A DNA stretch of 64,000 bases from Gemmatimonadaceae bacterium (GCA_020846935.1 JADLCY010000001.1:620001-684000); one strand, 5' to 3'. Counted from the stretch's first letter, positions 44,518-53,603 are shown. Made by a program: numbers and translations. The notes: generated from the sequence alone by a model not told the origin.

Positions 44518-46863
44518 ATGCGCGTACCGGGCTCACCGACCGTCGTGCAGGCGGCAGCAGCACTCCTGTTCCTACTCCTCGCGGCCTGCGGTGGAGGGGG
44601 GGATGGGAACACCGGCCCAGGCCCCACCAATCCCCCAGTCCGCGTTCCTGCGTCGGTCACGTTCGAAGGCGGCAGCACCGCAACCGGCACAGTCGGGGTC
44701 GCGCTGCCAGCCGTCACGGTCCTCGTTCGCACCGCAGACGGACTCCCGGTGGCGCGGGCCAGCGTCAGCTTCTCCGTGTCGGCCGGCTCCCTGGCCTCGA
44801 CGAGCGCCCAGACCGACGACGCCGGTCGAGCCTCGTCAGGCGCCTGGACGCTGGGCACGACAGCCGGCACGCAAACGCTGACCGCCACCGCGGGTCCGGC
44901 CAGCGGTGCGCTCGTGGTGACCGCGCGCGCCGGCACGGCCGTTCGGCTTGAGTTCGTGACCGCCGCACCGGCCACCGTGCGCGCGGGAGTTCCCATGAAC
45001 CCCGCGCCCTCGCTTCGGGCCGTCGACCAGTTCAACAACGCAACGACCGGGGTGCAGGTCAGCGCCACGATCCAGACCGGAGGCGGCACGATCTCCGGCG
45101 GCTCGGCCACAGCCGACGCTGCGGGTGTTGCCACCTTCACCGGCTTGTCGATCGGCGGCACGATTGGCACGCGGGTGCTCGCCTTCTCCAGCCAGGGACT
45201 GCCGGTGGTGGCGAGCGGCGCCATCGCCGTCGACCCAGGCCTGGCCTCCGCCATCACGCTCACCAACGTCCCGGCCACCGCTCGTGCGGGTATCGTCGTC
45301 GTCCCAGCCGTCGAGGCCACGGTGAGCGATGCGTTCGGCAACGCGCTTACCAAACCGTCCACAGCGGTCACGATCAGCATGGCCCAGGGTGGCGGAAGCG
45401 TGGCCGGAGGCACGGCCACGACCGACGCTACCGGCAAGGCCACCTTTCCAGCCCTCGCCGTCGAAGGTCTGATCGGTGACAAACGACTGCGAGTCTCGGC
45501 CGACCAGGCCAGCGTGACCACGGGCATCATTCCGCTCTTCGCCGGGCCGGCCGCGTCGCTCGCCATTGCCTTCCAGCCTGCCCGGACAGATAACGCGGCG
45601 CCGTTCGCACAGCCCATCCGCGTGCAGGTCGCTGATCGATTTGGCAATGCCGTCGGCGACGTGCGCGACGTGACCGCGGCCATCGCCTCCGGCGGTGGCG
45701 CCATCGTCGCCAACACGGTGCGGAGCGACGCGGCCGGCGTTGCCACGTTCAGCCTGCTCAAGATCGTTGGGCTCTCGGGCCCGCGCACGCTCTCCTTCGC
45801 CGCCGCCGGGCTCACGAGCGCCCTGACGGCGCCTATCCAGCTCGACCCTGGACCGGTGCGCGGCTTCGTCATGCTGCAGCCGCCCTCGCCCGTGGTGGCG
45901 CACGGCGTGCCCTTTGCGCAGCAGCCCGTGCTGCAGGCCGCCGACACCTCGGGGAACCTGATCAAGCGCAGCGGGATCCTCGTGCGGGCCACGCTCCTTG
46001 ACGCCTCTGGTGAGCTGCTGAACGAGTCGACACTCACCGATGCCGCCGGCGTGGCCACGTATCAGCAGCTCACCTATCTCGCCCCCGGTACGCTGCCACC
46101 GGCCTTCAGGCTGCGCTTCAGCAGCGGCACGCAGGCCGTGCTCACCACCGGGAGTGTCGGCGTTCAGCTCCCCGTTCCCACCGGCGTGTCGGGTGTGCTG
46201 TACGGCGCGAGCACGCGCAAGCTCTACGTGATGGACGCCGGCACATCGCTGCCGCTCACGGCCGCGGCGTTCGGGCCCGGTGGCGCGCCCATGCCCGGAG
46301 TGCCGATGGTCTACACCTCGGCCAACGCCGCCGTGGTGGACGTGGCGAGCAACGGGACGCTCCGTGCCATGGCGCCCGGCAGCGCGTGGGTCCGCGCCTT
46401 TGGCGCCGGCTCCCCGTCGGTGCGCGATTCGGTGTACGTGACGGTCCCGCGCGACGCGACCGGCCCCGTCGTCATGACGACGCAACTCGTGCCGATCGTC
46501 GTGCGGCCCGGCCTCTCGCACGACTTCGACCTGGTCCTCGACACGCGCGGCACGACCGTGGGCGCGGCGACCATCCTGGTGGGCGTGCCGCAGGAACTCG
46601 TCAAGAACAGCGGCATCGCGTGGCAGGGCTCGCCCGGTACGCAGATCGGGTTCGACACGGGCTTCAACACGCTGCGCATCAGCTATGTGAACGCGACGGG
46701 CGCGACCGGGCAGGTCGTGCTCGCGAAGATACGCATCAACACGGGCCAGCCCGACTTCTTCGTCGACCGCGAGATCGTCATCACGCCGCAGGAAGTCGTG
46801 AGCGTGAACCTCGTCAACCTTGCCGGTCGCGCCACCGGCGTGAACATCCCCCTCGTGCCATGA
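44518..46863 (+). CDS. Ig-like (Big_1) repeat lipoprotein with C-terminal cohesin-like domain
   Basis: 781 aa from the ATG at 44518, supported by GGGAG nine bases upstream; an ATG at 44497 is in frame. A lipobox (LLLAAC) is followed by a Gly-rich linker and about five bacterial Ig-like group 1 repeats, each containing 'T-d-a-a-G-v-A-t-f' (TDDAGRASSGAW, TADAAGVATFTG, TTDATGKATFPA, RSDAAGVATFSL, LTDAAGVATYQQ), then a Big_2-like domain (TSANAAVVDVASNGTLRA). The last ~125 residues (TTQLVPIVVRPG ... ISYVNATGATGQVVLAKIRI) have the strand layout of a cohesin-type sandwich. It is the first gene of a four-gene overlapping operon and is probably the surface anchor. Confidence 0.82.
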   Translation: MRVPGSPTVVQAAAALLFLLLAACGGGGDGNTGPGPTNPPVRVPASVTFEGGSTATGTVGVALPAVTVLVRTADGLPVARASVSFSVSAGSLASTSAQTDDAGRASSGAWTLGTTAGTQTLTATAGPASGALVVTARAGTAVRLEFVTAAPATVRAGVPMNPAPSLRAVDQFNNATTGVQVSATIQTGGGTISGGSATADAAGVATFTGLSIGGTIGTRVLAFSSQGLPVVASGAIAVDPGLASAITLTNVPATARAGIVVVPAVEATVSDAFGNALTKPSTAVTISMAQGGGSVAGGTATTDATGKATFPALAVEGLIGDKRLRVSADQASVTTGIIPLFAGPAASLAIAFQPARTDNAAPFAQPIRVQVADRFGNAVGDVRDVTAAIASGGGAIVANTVRSDAAGVATFSLLKIVGLSGPRTLSFAAAGLTSALTAPIQLDPGPVRGFVMLQPPSPVVAHGVPFAQQPVLQAADTSGNLIKRSGILVRATLLDASGELLNESTLTDAAGVATYQQLTYLAPGTLPPAFRLRFSSGTQAVLTTGSVGVQLPVPTGVSGVLYGASTRKLYVMDAGTSLPLTAAAFGPGGAPMPGVPMVYTSANAAVVDVASNGTLRAMAPGSAWVRAFGAGSPSVRDSVYVTVPRDATGPVVMTTQLVPIVVRPGLSHDFDLVLDTRGTTVGAATILVGVPQELVKNSGIAWQGSPGTQIGFDTGFNTLRISYVNATGATGQVVLAKIRINTGQPDFFVDREIVITPQEVVSVNLVNLAGRATGVNIPLVP

Positions 46864-47408
46864 CGTCCATGACCCGCTTCTTCCTGCTCCCGCTCGCGGT
46901 GTGCGCCCTGATCGTTGCGTGCGACGACCGCGTGACCGTGGCCCCGCCGCAGCCGCTCGCGCCACCGGTGCCGGCCAACGCGCGACTCGTGCTCTCCGAT
47001 TCCACCGCGCGCGTGGGAGACGTGGTGACCGTCACCGCCTACGCGGCGCTCCCCGAGGGTGGCGCGATCGGCAGCTTCACGGCCCGCATGCTCTACGATT
47101 CGCTGCAGCTCGATGTCATGGAAGCCGAGGAGCCCGGCGATGGTGCACTGCGTGCGGTGAACCCGGTGACCGGCGCCTGGCGACTTGCGGGCGCGAGCGA
47201 TCGCGGCCTCCGCGAGGGACTGCTCTTTCGCGTCAAGGCCAGGGTGAAGGATCCACGCGGGCTCCGCCGCATCGCCCTCGCCATCGACGAGTTGCACAGC
47301 ACGCGATTCGCCGAGCTCACGCGTTCGCTCGACATCCGTGACGGCCGCGCCGAGTTGTTGAGCGGCATCAAGGGCATGCGCGTACAGCAGAAGGAGCCCA
47401 ACCGATGA
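46860..47408 (+). CDS. Cohesin-like lipoprotein
   Basis: 182 aa. The ATG overlaps the upstream stop (ATGA). A lipoprotein signal peptide (LIVAC) and a short Pro-rich linker are followed by one cohesin-like beta-sandwich: RLVLSDSTARVGDVVTVTAYA, the 'G-s-F-t-A-r-m-l-Y-D-s-L-q-L-d-V' signature, GLLFRVKARVKDPRGLRRI, and a final strand. Type I/II cohesins bind dockerin domains; here the only dockerin candidate is the last gene of the same operon. Confidence 0.75.
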   Translation: MTSMTRFFLLPLAVCALIVACDDRVTVAPPQPLAPPVPANARLVLSDSTARVGDVVTVTAYAALPEGGAIGSFTARMLYDSLQLDVMEAEEPGDGALRAVNPVTGAWRLAGASDRGLREGLLFRVKARVKDPRGLRRIALAIDELHSTRFAELTRSLDIRDGRAELLSGIKGMRVQQKEPNR

Positions 47409-47797
47409 CGCACCGTCACGCGCTGGCGGGACTCCTGCTGATCGCCGCCGGCTGCGCACGTTCGCGCGCCGAGTCGACGGCAACGGTCGCGCCCAGTCTC
47501 GAACGCATCGCGCCTGACACGATCGCAATCGGTCAGGGGGCGATTCCGACGCTCACGCTCACCGGCCGCGGCTTTGCCCCTGGCGCCGGTGGGAACACGG
47601 TTCGCGTCGGCCCCGCCGAAGTCCTCGGCGTCGATGCGGACAGCAGCGGCACCACGATGCGCGTCGTGCTGCCGCTCACCTACACGGATACAGCATCCCG
47701 CGGACGCCCATCCGGGTTTCTCCCCGGCCGGTACGACGTCATCGTCGTCACCTCACGTGGCGCCAGCAACCCGCTCACCCTGACGATGATCCGATGA
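47405..47797 (+). CDS. IPT/TIG-domain lipoprotein
   Basis: 130 aa; ATGA overlap with the upstream gene. A lipoprotein signal (LIAAGC) is followed by one IPT/TIG-type Ig fold: PSLERIAPDTIAIGQ, TLTLTGRGFAPGAGGNTVRVG and LPGRYDVIVVTSRGASNPLTLTM. IPT domains occur in extracellular receptors and enzymes as structural modules. It is likely a structural member of the complex encoded by this operon. Confidence 0.75.
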   Translation: MTHRHALAGLLLIAAGCARSRAESTATVAPSLERIAPDTIAIGQGAIPTLTLTGRGFAPGAGGNTVRVGPAEVLGVDADSSGTTMRVVLPLTYTDTASRGRPSGFLPGRYDVIVVTSRGASNPLTLTMIR

Positions 47798-50268
47798 CCT
47801 CCACGCCCTTCATCCGAGCCCTGGGACGCCTCGCCGTCCTGCTCCTCGCCGCGGTGGCGGGCTCTCGCGCCGAGGCTCAGCGCCCCAGCGTCGAAGACAT
47901 GCGCGAAGGCAGTCATCGCGAGCGCCTCGAATGGTTCGTCAACATGCGCGCGTATCCATTCAAACGCATGCCAGCCGACAAGGTGGCGGCAATGCGTGAG
48001 CTGCGCGGCAACGTCCGCGCCGGGGCTTATGCGTCCGGCAGCATCGGCGAGCGCTGGCAACCCATCGGGCCGTCCGGGTTCATCAGCATGAACACGCCGT
48101 ATTCGTCGAGTCCGATGACCGACGAGGGTCGCTTCACCTCGGTGGCGATCAACCCGCAGAACCCTCGGAACATTGTCGCCGGGTCGGGCAGCGCGGGCGT
48201 GTGGCGCACCGTCAATGGTGGCGCGTCGTGGCAAGCGGTGAGCGACAATGAGTGCGCCACGTCGATCGGGGCCATCACGTTCGACCCCGTCGACCCGCGG
48301 ATCATCTACGCCGGCACGGGCGAGATCTTCGACCCCTCGGGGCTCGGCCTCACCGACGGCTGCGGCATTCTCAAGTCCACCAACGGTGGCGACAGCTGGA
48401 CGCGCGTCGGCACGCAGCTGCTGTCACTCGGCGCGCAGTTCGGATCGGTGGTGTATCGCATGGCGGTCGATCGCGCCACCGCCGGCACGGCAAACGCGAC
48501 GACCGTGCTTGCCGCCACCAGTGTGGGGCTGCTGCACTCGAGCGACGGCGGCGCGAGCTGGACGCGCGTGCTCACCGGCGAGGTCACCGACGTCGTGCAG
48601 CATCCCACCAACCCGGCCGTGTTCTACGCCGCGATCGGTTCCTTCCGCGGCGCCACCGAAAACGGCGTCTATCGATCGTCGGACCGCGGGTTCACCTGGG
48701 TGCGGATCTCCGGGTCGCTGGGCACTCCGACGTCACTCGGTCGCACCACCCTGGCCGTGAGCCCGGCGCGGCCGACGGCGCTCTGGACTCTCGTGGCCAA
48801 CCCGCAGAACGAGAAGTTCCGCAGCCTGTCGCGCTGGGACGATGTGACACAGAGCTGGGTCAACCTCGCCGCCAACGGCGTGATGTTTCAGTCCGATTTC
48901 ATCGATTTCGGGACGCAGAGCAGCTACAACCTCGTGATCGGCGTCGATCCGGACGATGAGAACCGCGTGATCATCGGTGGCGTGCGACTGTTCCGGTCGC
49001 GCGACGGCGGCCAGAACTTCCAGCAGATCGCGGCCAACGTGCACAGTGACTGGCACGCGCTCGCCTTTGACCCCACCGACCCGCGACGACTCGTGACCGG
49101 GTGTGACGGCGGGATCTTCACGTCGACCAACGGCGGCGACACCTGGCGCAGCCTCAACAACGGCATCACCGCGACGCAGTTCTATCCCGGCATTCAGGTG
49201 CACCCGACCAACCCCAGCATCGTCGTCGGCGGCACGCAGGACAACGGCAGCATGATGTCCAACGGGGCCCTGCACTGGGCCGGCATCAGCTACGGCGACG
49301 GTGGATGGGCGATGATGGACTACACCAACCCCAACCTGCTGCTGACGTCCTCGCAGAACGGCAACCTGCAGCGCCACGACCTGAGCACGCGGTCGTTCCA
49401 GCCCCTGCAGCCGCAGTATCGCTTCCGCCCTTCGTTCATCACGCCGTTCATCATCGACCCGCTGAACCCGCGTACCGTGTACGCCGGCACGCTCGCCATC
49501 GAGCGATCGACCGACTTCGGCTCCAACTGGGCGCAAATGTCGCCCCAGTTCCAGAGCAACGTGACGGCGATGGCCATCAACCGTGGCTCGCCGCAGACCA
49601 TGCTCATCGGCACCGCCACCGGGCAGGTGGGACTGAGCCGCGATGGCGGTGTGCTGTGGGCCATCGGTACCCTGGTCTCTCGCGCCGTCTCCGATGTCGC
49701 CTACGACCCCAACGATCCACTGCGTTTCCTGATCACCTGGTCCGGCTTCAGCGCTCCAAAGGTCGCGCTGAGCGTGAACGGTGGCCTGAACTACACCAAC
49801 ATCTCGGCAAACCTGCCGGACATTCCCGTCAACGCGGTGGTGTTCACGCCGACTCGGGACCGCTTCTTCATCGGCAGCGACGTCGGAGTCTGGGAGACGG
49901 TGAATGGCGGCCAGAGCTGGAGCCTCACCCAGGGCCTCCCCAGCGTGCCGGTCACCGACCTGGTGTACCACGCGGCGTCCAATCGGATCGTCGCCGGCAC
50001 GTATGGGCGCGGTATCTGGTCGCTCCCGCTCACCACGGAGCCGCCGGTGCTGCGCGGCGACGTGGACCGCAACGGCATCGTCAACGCGGCGGATGCGTTG
50101 CTGATCCAGCAGGCCCTCGCGCAGATTCGGCTGCCCGCGACGTTCACGAGCATGCCGCACGGCGACGCCAACTGCAGCGGCGGCCTCGATGCCGCGGACG
50201 CGCTCATCGTCCTGCGCTTTGCCGTCGGGCTGGGCACCGGCGGGACCTGTGTGAACACCGCGCAGTAG
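47794..50268 (+). CDS. BNR/VPS10-like beta-propeller protein with C-terminal dockerin-like domain
   Basis: 824 aa; ATGA overlap with the upstream gene. A signal peptide is cut near RAEAQ. Residues ~85-750 hold about ten BNR-type repeats ('S/N-x-G-G-x-x-W': VNGGASW, TNGGDSW, SDGGASW, RDGGQNF, TNGGDTW, RDGGVLW, VNGGLNY, VNGGQSW), giving one or two large propellers as in sortilin or GH74-like exo-acting proteins. The last ~65 residues contain two dockerin-like calcium-binding repeats: GDVDRNGIVNAADALLIQQA and GDANCSGGLDAADALIVLRF. The module should dock to a cohesin, and cohesin-like folds are in the first two genes of the operon. No catalytic pair is identified. Confidence 0.85.
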   Translation: MTSTPFIRALGRLAVLLLAAVAGSRAEAQRPSVEDMREGSHRERLEWFVNMRAYPFKRMPADKVAAMRELRGNVRAGAYASGSIGERWQPIGPSGFISMNTPYSSSPMTDEGRFTSVAINPQNPRNIVAGSGSAGVWRTVNGGASWQAVSDNECATSIGAITFDPVDPRIIYAGTGEIFDPSGLGLTDGCGILKSTNGGDSWTRVGTQLLSLGAQFGSVVYRMAVDRATAGTANATTVLAATSVGLLHSSDGGASWTRVLTGEVTDVVQHPTNPAVFYAAIGSFRGATENGVYRSSDRGFTWVRISGSLGTPTSLGRTTLAVSPARPTALWTLVANPQNEKFRSLSRWDDVTQSWVNLAANGVMFQSDFIDFGTQSSYNLVIGVDPDDENRVIIGGVRLFRSRDGGQNFQQIAANVHSDWHALAFDPTDPRRLVTGCDGGIFTSTNGGDTWRSLNNGITATQFYPGIQVHPTNPSIVVGGTQDNGSMMSNGALHWAGISYGDGGWAMMDYTNPNLLLTSSQNGNLQRHDLSTRSFQPLQPQYRFRPSFITPFIIDPLNPRTVYAGTLAIERSTDFGSNWAQMSPQFQSNVTAMAINRGSPQTMLIGTATGQVGLSRDGGVLWAIGTLVSRAVSDVAYDPNDPLRFLITWSGFSAPKVALSVNGGLNYTNISANLPDIPVNAVVFTPTRDRFFIGSDVGVWETVNGGQSWSLTQGLPSVPVTDLVYHAASNRIVAGTYGRGIWSLPLTTEPPVLRGDVDRNGIVNAADALLIQQALAQIRLPATFTSMPHGDANCSGGLDAADALIVLRFAVGLGTGGTCVNTAQ

Positions 50269-50284
50269 ACAGATCATTCAGTCC

Positions 50285-50323
50285 CCAAGGCTCCTCGCCC
50301 GCCCGTCGCGCGAGGGGCCTTGG
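50285..50323 (+). terminator. Hairpin terminator after the cohesin-dockerin operon
   Basis: CCAAGGCTCCTCGC (50285-50298) pairs with GCGAGGGGCCTTGG (50310-50323): 14 base pairs with a single T-G wobble and an 11-base loop. It lies 17 bp after the operon's last stop. There is no long T run, so it may be a weak or factor-assisted terminator. Confidence 0.65.
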
Positions 50324-50536
50324 CTTGCAGAGCCGTCCGGCTGGTCGGGGAGGGCGCCCATCGGGGAGGTTCGTCCAAGTGGGAGTCGCTGGGCGCCCCC
50401 GCGCGCGACCTCGCCCCTGCGACCGTTCCCACGCGCTCCGGGAGCGGAGGGCTAGCCGTAGTTCATTCAGGGTTTAGCTTGCTCCTCGTCCTAAACTTTG
50501 CATGAACAGGGGGCGCGGATCTTGTAAGGGCGGGCT

Positions 50537-50555
50537 AACGGGCTCCAAGCCCGTT
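50537..50555 (+). promoter_or_regulatory. Perfect 8-bp hairpin in the PepSY leader region
   Basis: AACGGGCT (50537-50544) and AGCCCGTT (50548-50555) with a CCA loop, 80 bp upstream of the PepSY ATG. It could be an RNA hairpin in the 5' leader or an operator; no T run follows. Confidence 0.35.
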
Positions 50556-50634
50556 GCGTCCAAACCGTCGAGCCCTTGGCGCGACGACATCCCGCCCTCC
50601 CAGGAAGGCCGACCAAGTCCCATGAAACACACAT

Positions 50635-51906
50635 ATGCCGGGTAGCCGCTCCGGGCCGATCGCGCTCATCACGAGCAGCGCGGCGGCCCTTCGTACCGTC
50701 CTGTTCTGGTCGCACCTGGCCATCGGCGTGGCCACGGCCGTGCTCGTCCTGCTCATGTCCGTGACCGGAGTAATGCTCGGTTTCGAGCGCCAGATGATCC
50801 TTTGGTTCGACGGCGCGCCGAGGCTGACCCAGGCGCCCGCGTCTCCGCGGCTCTCTATTGATTCACTGCTCGCTCTTCACCACGCTGCGCCCGGCGATGT
50901 CGCGAGTGTGTCGCTCCGCGCCGATCCGCTCGACAACGTCACCGTGCGGTTTCGCGATCGCGAACGCACGCCGCTCGTCATGAACCCGTACACCGGCGAG
51001 GACATCAGCGTCCCTCCTGGCGGGGACGGTCAGGCGTTCTTCAGCGGACTGCGGCGATGGCATCGCTGGGTGGGCGTGACGTCGGACGAAGCGCGCGCCA
51101 CCGCGCGCAAGTACACTGGTGCAGCCAACCTGCTCTTTGCGCTCCTCGCGGTGTCGGGGCTCTACCTGTGGTGGCCGCGCCGATGGACCCGCGCCATCGT
51201 GAAGTCCACCACCGTGTTCAGCTGGTCACTTCAGGGCAAGCCGCGCGATTTCAACTGGCACAACTCACTCGGCTTCTGGTCGGCGATCCCGCTGTTCCTC
51301 ATTGCGGCGACCGGCGTGTTCATCTCCTACCAGTGGCCAGGGCGCTGGCTCGATCGTGTTGCCGGCACCCCGGAAGAGCGAGAGGCGGCCATTGCCGCAT
51401 CGCGGCCCGGCCCCACAGGTGGCGCGCGAGGTGCCGCAGGGGCCGCCGGTGCCGGCGCACGTGCTGGTGAAGGGCGCGGCGAACCCGCTGGCGACACCGA
51501 ACCGGCGCCAGCGCGCGCCTCGTTCGACGTTCTTGCGCGTCAGGCCGCGGCGCAGGTTCCGGAGTGGCGGTCCATCTCGATCACGGCGGCCGCCGCACGT
51601 GACACCGCCGCTCTCGTTGCTGTCGCCGAAGGCAACACCTATCGACCGGACCTCCGAAGCACCTTGGTGCTGGATGCTGGCACCGGCGCCGTGCTGCAGG
51701 TGCGCGACTATTCATCGCTCAGCACGAGCCGGAAGATCCGCGCCTGGACGCGCTTTGGGCACACGGGCGAGGTGTTCGGGCTGACGGGCCAGGTGCTCGC
51801 GACCCTGTTCAGCGCCGTGGCGTGCGTTTTGGTGTGGACGGGCATCGCGCTCTCACTGCGCCGGTTCTCGGCGTGGTGGCGACGTCGCACAGGCGTCGCG
51901 GCGTAG
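50635..51906 (+). CDS. PepSY-associated membrane protein (siderophore-reductase-like)
   Basis: 423 aa. Four membrane segments with the family layout: helix 1 (FWSHLAIGVATAVLVLLMSVTGVML), a periplasmic PepSY part, RRWHRWVGV with heme-type histidines, helix 2 (ANLLFALLAVSGLYLWW), helix 3 (FWSAIPLFLIAATGVFISYQW), and a last helix (VLATLFSAVACVLVWTGIALSL). A low-complexity Gly/Ala/Arg linker occupies about residues 260-297. This family reduces ferric siderophores in the periplasm and usually accompanies a TonB receptor. Here only a C-terminal fragment of such a receptor remains nearby (53647-54303). Confidence 0.87.
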   Translation: MPGSRSGPIALITSSAAALRTVLFWSHLAIGVATAVLVLLMSVTGVMLGFERQMILWFDGAPRLTQAPASPRLSIDSLLALHHAAPGDVASVSLRADPLDNVTVRFRDRERTPLVMNPYTGEDISVPPGGDGQAFFSGLRRWHRWVGVTSDEARATARKYTGAANLLFALLAVSGLYLWWPRRWTRAIVKSTTVFSWSLQGKPRDFNWHNSLGFWSAIPLFLIAATGVFISYQWPGRWLDRVAGTPEEREAAIAASRPGPTGGARGAAGAAGAGARAGEGRGEPAGDTEPAPARASFDVLARQAAAQVPEWRSISITAAAARDTAALVAVAEGNTYRPDLRSTLVLDAGTGAVLQVRDYSSLSTSRKIRAWTRFGHTGEVFGLTGQVLATLFSAVACVLVWTGIALSLRRFSAWWRRRTGVAA

Positions 51907-51958
51907 CTCGCGCGGCGTCGCGTGCTGCATCTCGACCACGCTGTGATTGGCGCCGCCT

Positions 51959-53137
51959 TCAACGACGCACCGGGGTTCGCAGCAACCGATGTATCTCGAT
52001 GTACTCCTCGTCTTGATCGAAGGCGACACCGGCGATGTAGTCGCTGCCGAACTCCCACGGGTAGAAGAAGGCGGGTAGCCACACCTGAGCGAGCCAGTCT
52101 CCGAGCGACGAGAAAACGTCCCACCTGACCGGCTTGGATGGCGCGAGCAGCTGCCCAGCGCCCCGCTGCGATGTCGATGGGTCGAACTCGCTGACCCACA
52201 GCTCACCGGACGTTGAGACTCTCACACTCCCGAAGAGCGGCGCCCACTCTGCGACGCGAGTCCTCCTCACCTCTTCCTCCAAGCGTTGCCGCGACGCGCG
52301 AGGATTGGAGCCAAGATGATCTCGTCGGAGATAGTCCTTGTCCGCCTCAGTGATCGGCCTTCGAGGCACGGAGCGGCGAACGCGCGCTATCGGCTTGCCT
52401 GAGTCGTCGAAACAGCCGATGTCGTAGCGGGATGTGTATCCGATGCACAGCGCTCTCGCACCCACGGCTAGGACTCCGCTGGGGTCAAAACGCACGGAGA
52501 CGGGCTTTCCTCCGATCCGCTTGCGATAGTAGCCAGGAAACGCCAGCAGCCGTTCAAGGGTGTCTGCTCGTGGGCGCTGTCTCCACACAACGCGCTCCAC
52601 GAGGGTAGAATCCGCGTCCGTGGCAGACGAGGGAGAGTAGGCGGAGACGATCACCGAGCCATCCTCGAAAACCCCGACAATCTCCGGGAACAGTTCTGAT
52701 GTTGACAGCGGGCGAGGGATCTGCTTGGCGAACTCCCCGCTCGTTGAAAAGACCTGTCCCTTTCCGCTGTTGTCGATGGCGACAAGAGTGTCCCGGTAGG
52801 CAAAGAGCATCCACGGCACCCTGTCGAATTCGCCGGGGCCGGGTCCCGGGCGCCCGAAGGTCCGAATGTAGGTCCCCTGGCGGTTGAACATCAGAAGTGC
52901 ACCGGCTGCCTCGCTAGCGACAACAATGTCGCCGTTCGGACGAACGTGAATCCCGGAGACGCTTCCGACCACACGATCCTCCAGCACAGCGTCTGGGTCG
53001 ATTCTCAGCGCGGGCTGCTGTCCAAGGTGCCACGTGCGCGGCGCCGGCCGGTTGCCGTAGTCACGCACCTGCGCGGCCGACACCGAGGCCAACGTCAGGC
53101 AGCCGAGGAGAACTGGCGCACAGGCTCGAATGGACAT
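51959..53137 (-). CDS. Exported six-bladed beta-propeller protein (second locus)
   Basis: 392 aa with a signal peptide cut near SAAQ. NHL/6-bladed propeller features are clear: VSGIHVRPNGDIVVASEAAG, LLMFNRQGTYIRTFGRPGPGPGEF, AYRDTLVAIDNSGKGQVFSTSG, GVFEDGSVIVSAYS, SVRVSTSGELWVSEFD. No catalytic motif. It starts 24 bp behind the stop of a truncated DsbA-like gene, repeating the DsbA-propeller order of 15554-17433. Codon use is less GC-biased than in flanking genes, suggesting that the pair was acquired. Confidence 0.75.
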   Translation of the reverse strand: MSIRACAPVLLGCLTLASVSAAQVRDYGNRPAPRTWHLGQQPALRIDPDAVLEDRVVGSVSGIHVRPNGDIVVASEAAGALLMFNRQGTYIRTFGRPGPGPGEFDRVPWMLFAYRDTLVAIDNSGKGQVFSTSGEFAKQIPRPLSTSELFPEIVGVFEDGSVIVSAYSPSSATDADSTLVERVVWRQRPRADTLERLLAFPGYYRKRIGGKPVSVRFDPSGVLAVGARALCIGYTSRYDIGCFDDSGKPIARVRRSVPRRPITEADKDYLRRDHLGSNPRASRQRLEEEVRRTRVAEWAPLFGSVRVSTSGELWVSEFDPSTSQRGAGQLLAPSKPVRWDVFSSLGDWLAQVWLPAFFYPWEFGSDYIAGVAFDQDEEYIEIHRLLRTPVRR

Positions 53138-53161
53138 GATGCGGAGACTGAGATATGCCGA

Positions 53162-53450
53162 TCAGCGGCGGGAGAGTTCTTTGAGCTTCGCCGAAACTAC
53201 CGCCGACATTCGCTCCAAGCCGGGGTTCGATTCAAACCTGGTCGTTGCGACAAGTATAGTCGGCGTTCCAGTCACGGCCAGGCGGCGCGCATCTGCGACA
53301 TCCGCCGCGATGCGAGCGATAGTTCGGGCGTCAACCATACAATCGATGAACGCAGACGAGTCGGGAATCCCCGCTCGGTGGGCCCAAGTGGACCAGGGAA
53401 GCAGGCCGATCGAGTCGGCCTTGGAAAAGAGGCTATCGCACTCGCTCCAC
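53162..53450 (-). pseudogene. DsbA-like gene truncated at its 5' end
   Basis: The last ~95 codons match the C-terminal half of a DsbA-like protein: ECDSLFSKADSIGLLPWSTW, a helical part with Cys (FIDCMVDARTIARI) and the cis-Pro loop VTGTPTILVATTRF. The N-terminal half with the CxxC active site is missing. Upstream of about 53450 the frame continues only through the antisense of a PepSY-type sequence, so the break is a sequence junction and not a sequencing stop. The residue pattern parallels the intact relative at 15554-16246. Confidence 0.75.
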
Positions 53451-53451
53451 C

Positions 53452-53603
53452 ACGCGCTTGGCACACGGCCGAGGTGTTCGCACTGACGGGTCAGGTGCTC
53501 GCGACCCTGTTCAGTACCGTTGGGTGCGTGCTGGCGTGGGCGGGGACCGCGCTGTCGCTGCGGAGGTTGTCGGCGTGGTGGCGCCGTCGCAGCGGCGCGC
53601 GGC
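53452..53603 (+). pseudogene. 3' remnant of a second PepSY membrane-protein gene
   Basis: About 50 codons read TAEVFALTGQVLATLFSTV and then the SLRR-SAWWRRR tail, aligning with the last 50 codons of the intact PepSY gene (51750-51900) at roughly 80% nucleotide identity. There is no start, the first ~370 codons are absent, and the frame has no stop where the intact gene ends. It abuts the truncated DsbA sequence on the opposite strand, marking an old recombination breakpoint. Confidence 0.75.

Larger units (their letters stand above)
50269..50634. other. 366-bp intergenic stretch before the PepSY gene
   Basis: It contains the terminator at 50285-50323, an AT-richer patch at about 50455-50510 (likely the PepSY promoter region, with inverted GTTTAG/CTAAAC) and a hairpin at 50537-50555. 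No Fur-box-like inverted repeat of the classical type is evident, and no gene is seen. Confidence 0.5.

Noticed and set aside
51750-53603. The two PepSY 3' ends as a target-site duplication
   Set aside because: At about 80% identity over 150 bp they are too diverged and too long for a recent target duplication; a paralogous remnant is the simpler reading.
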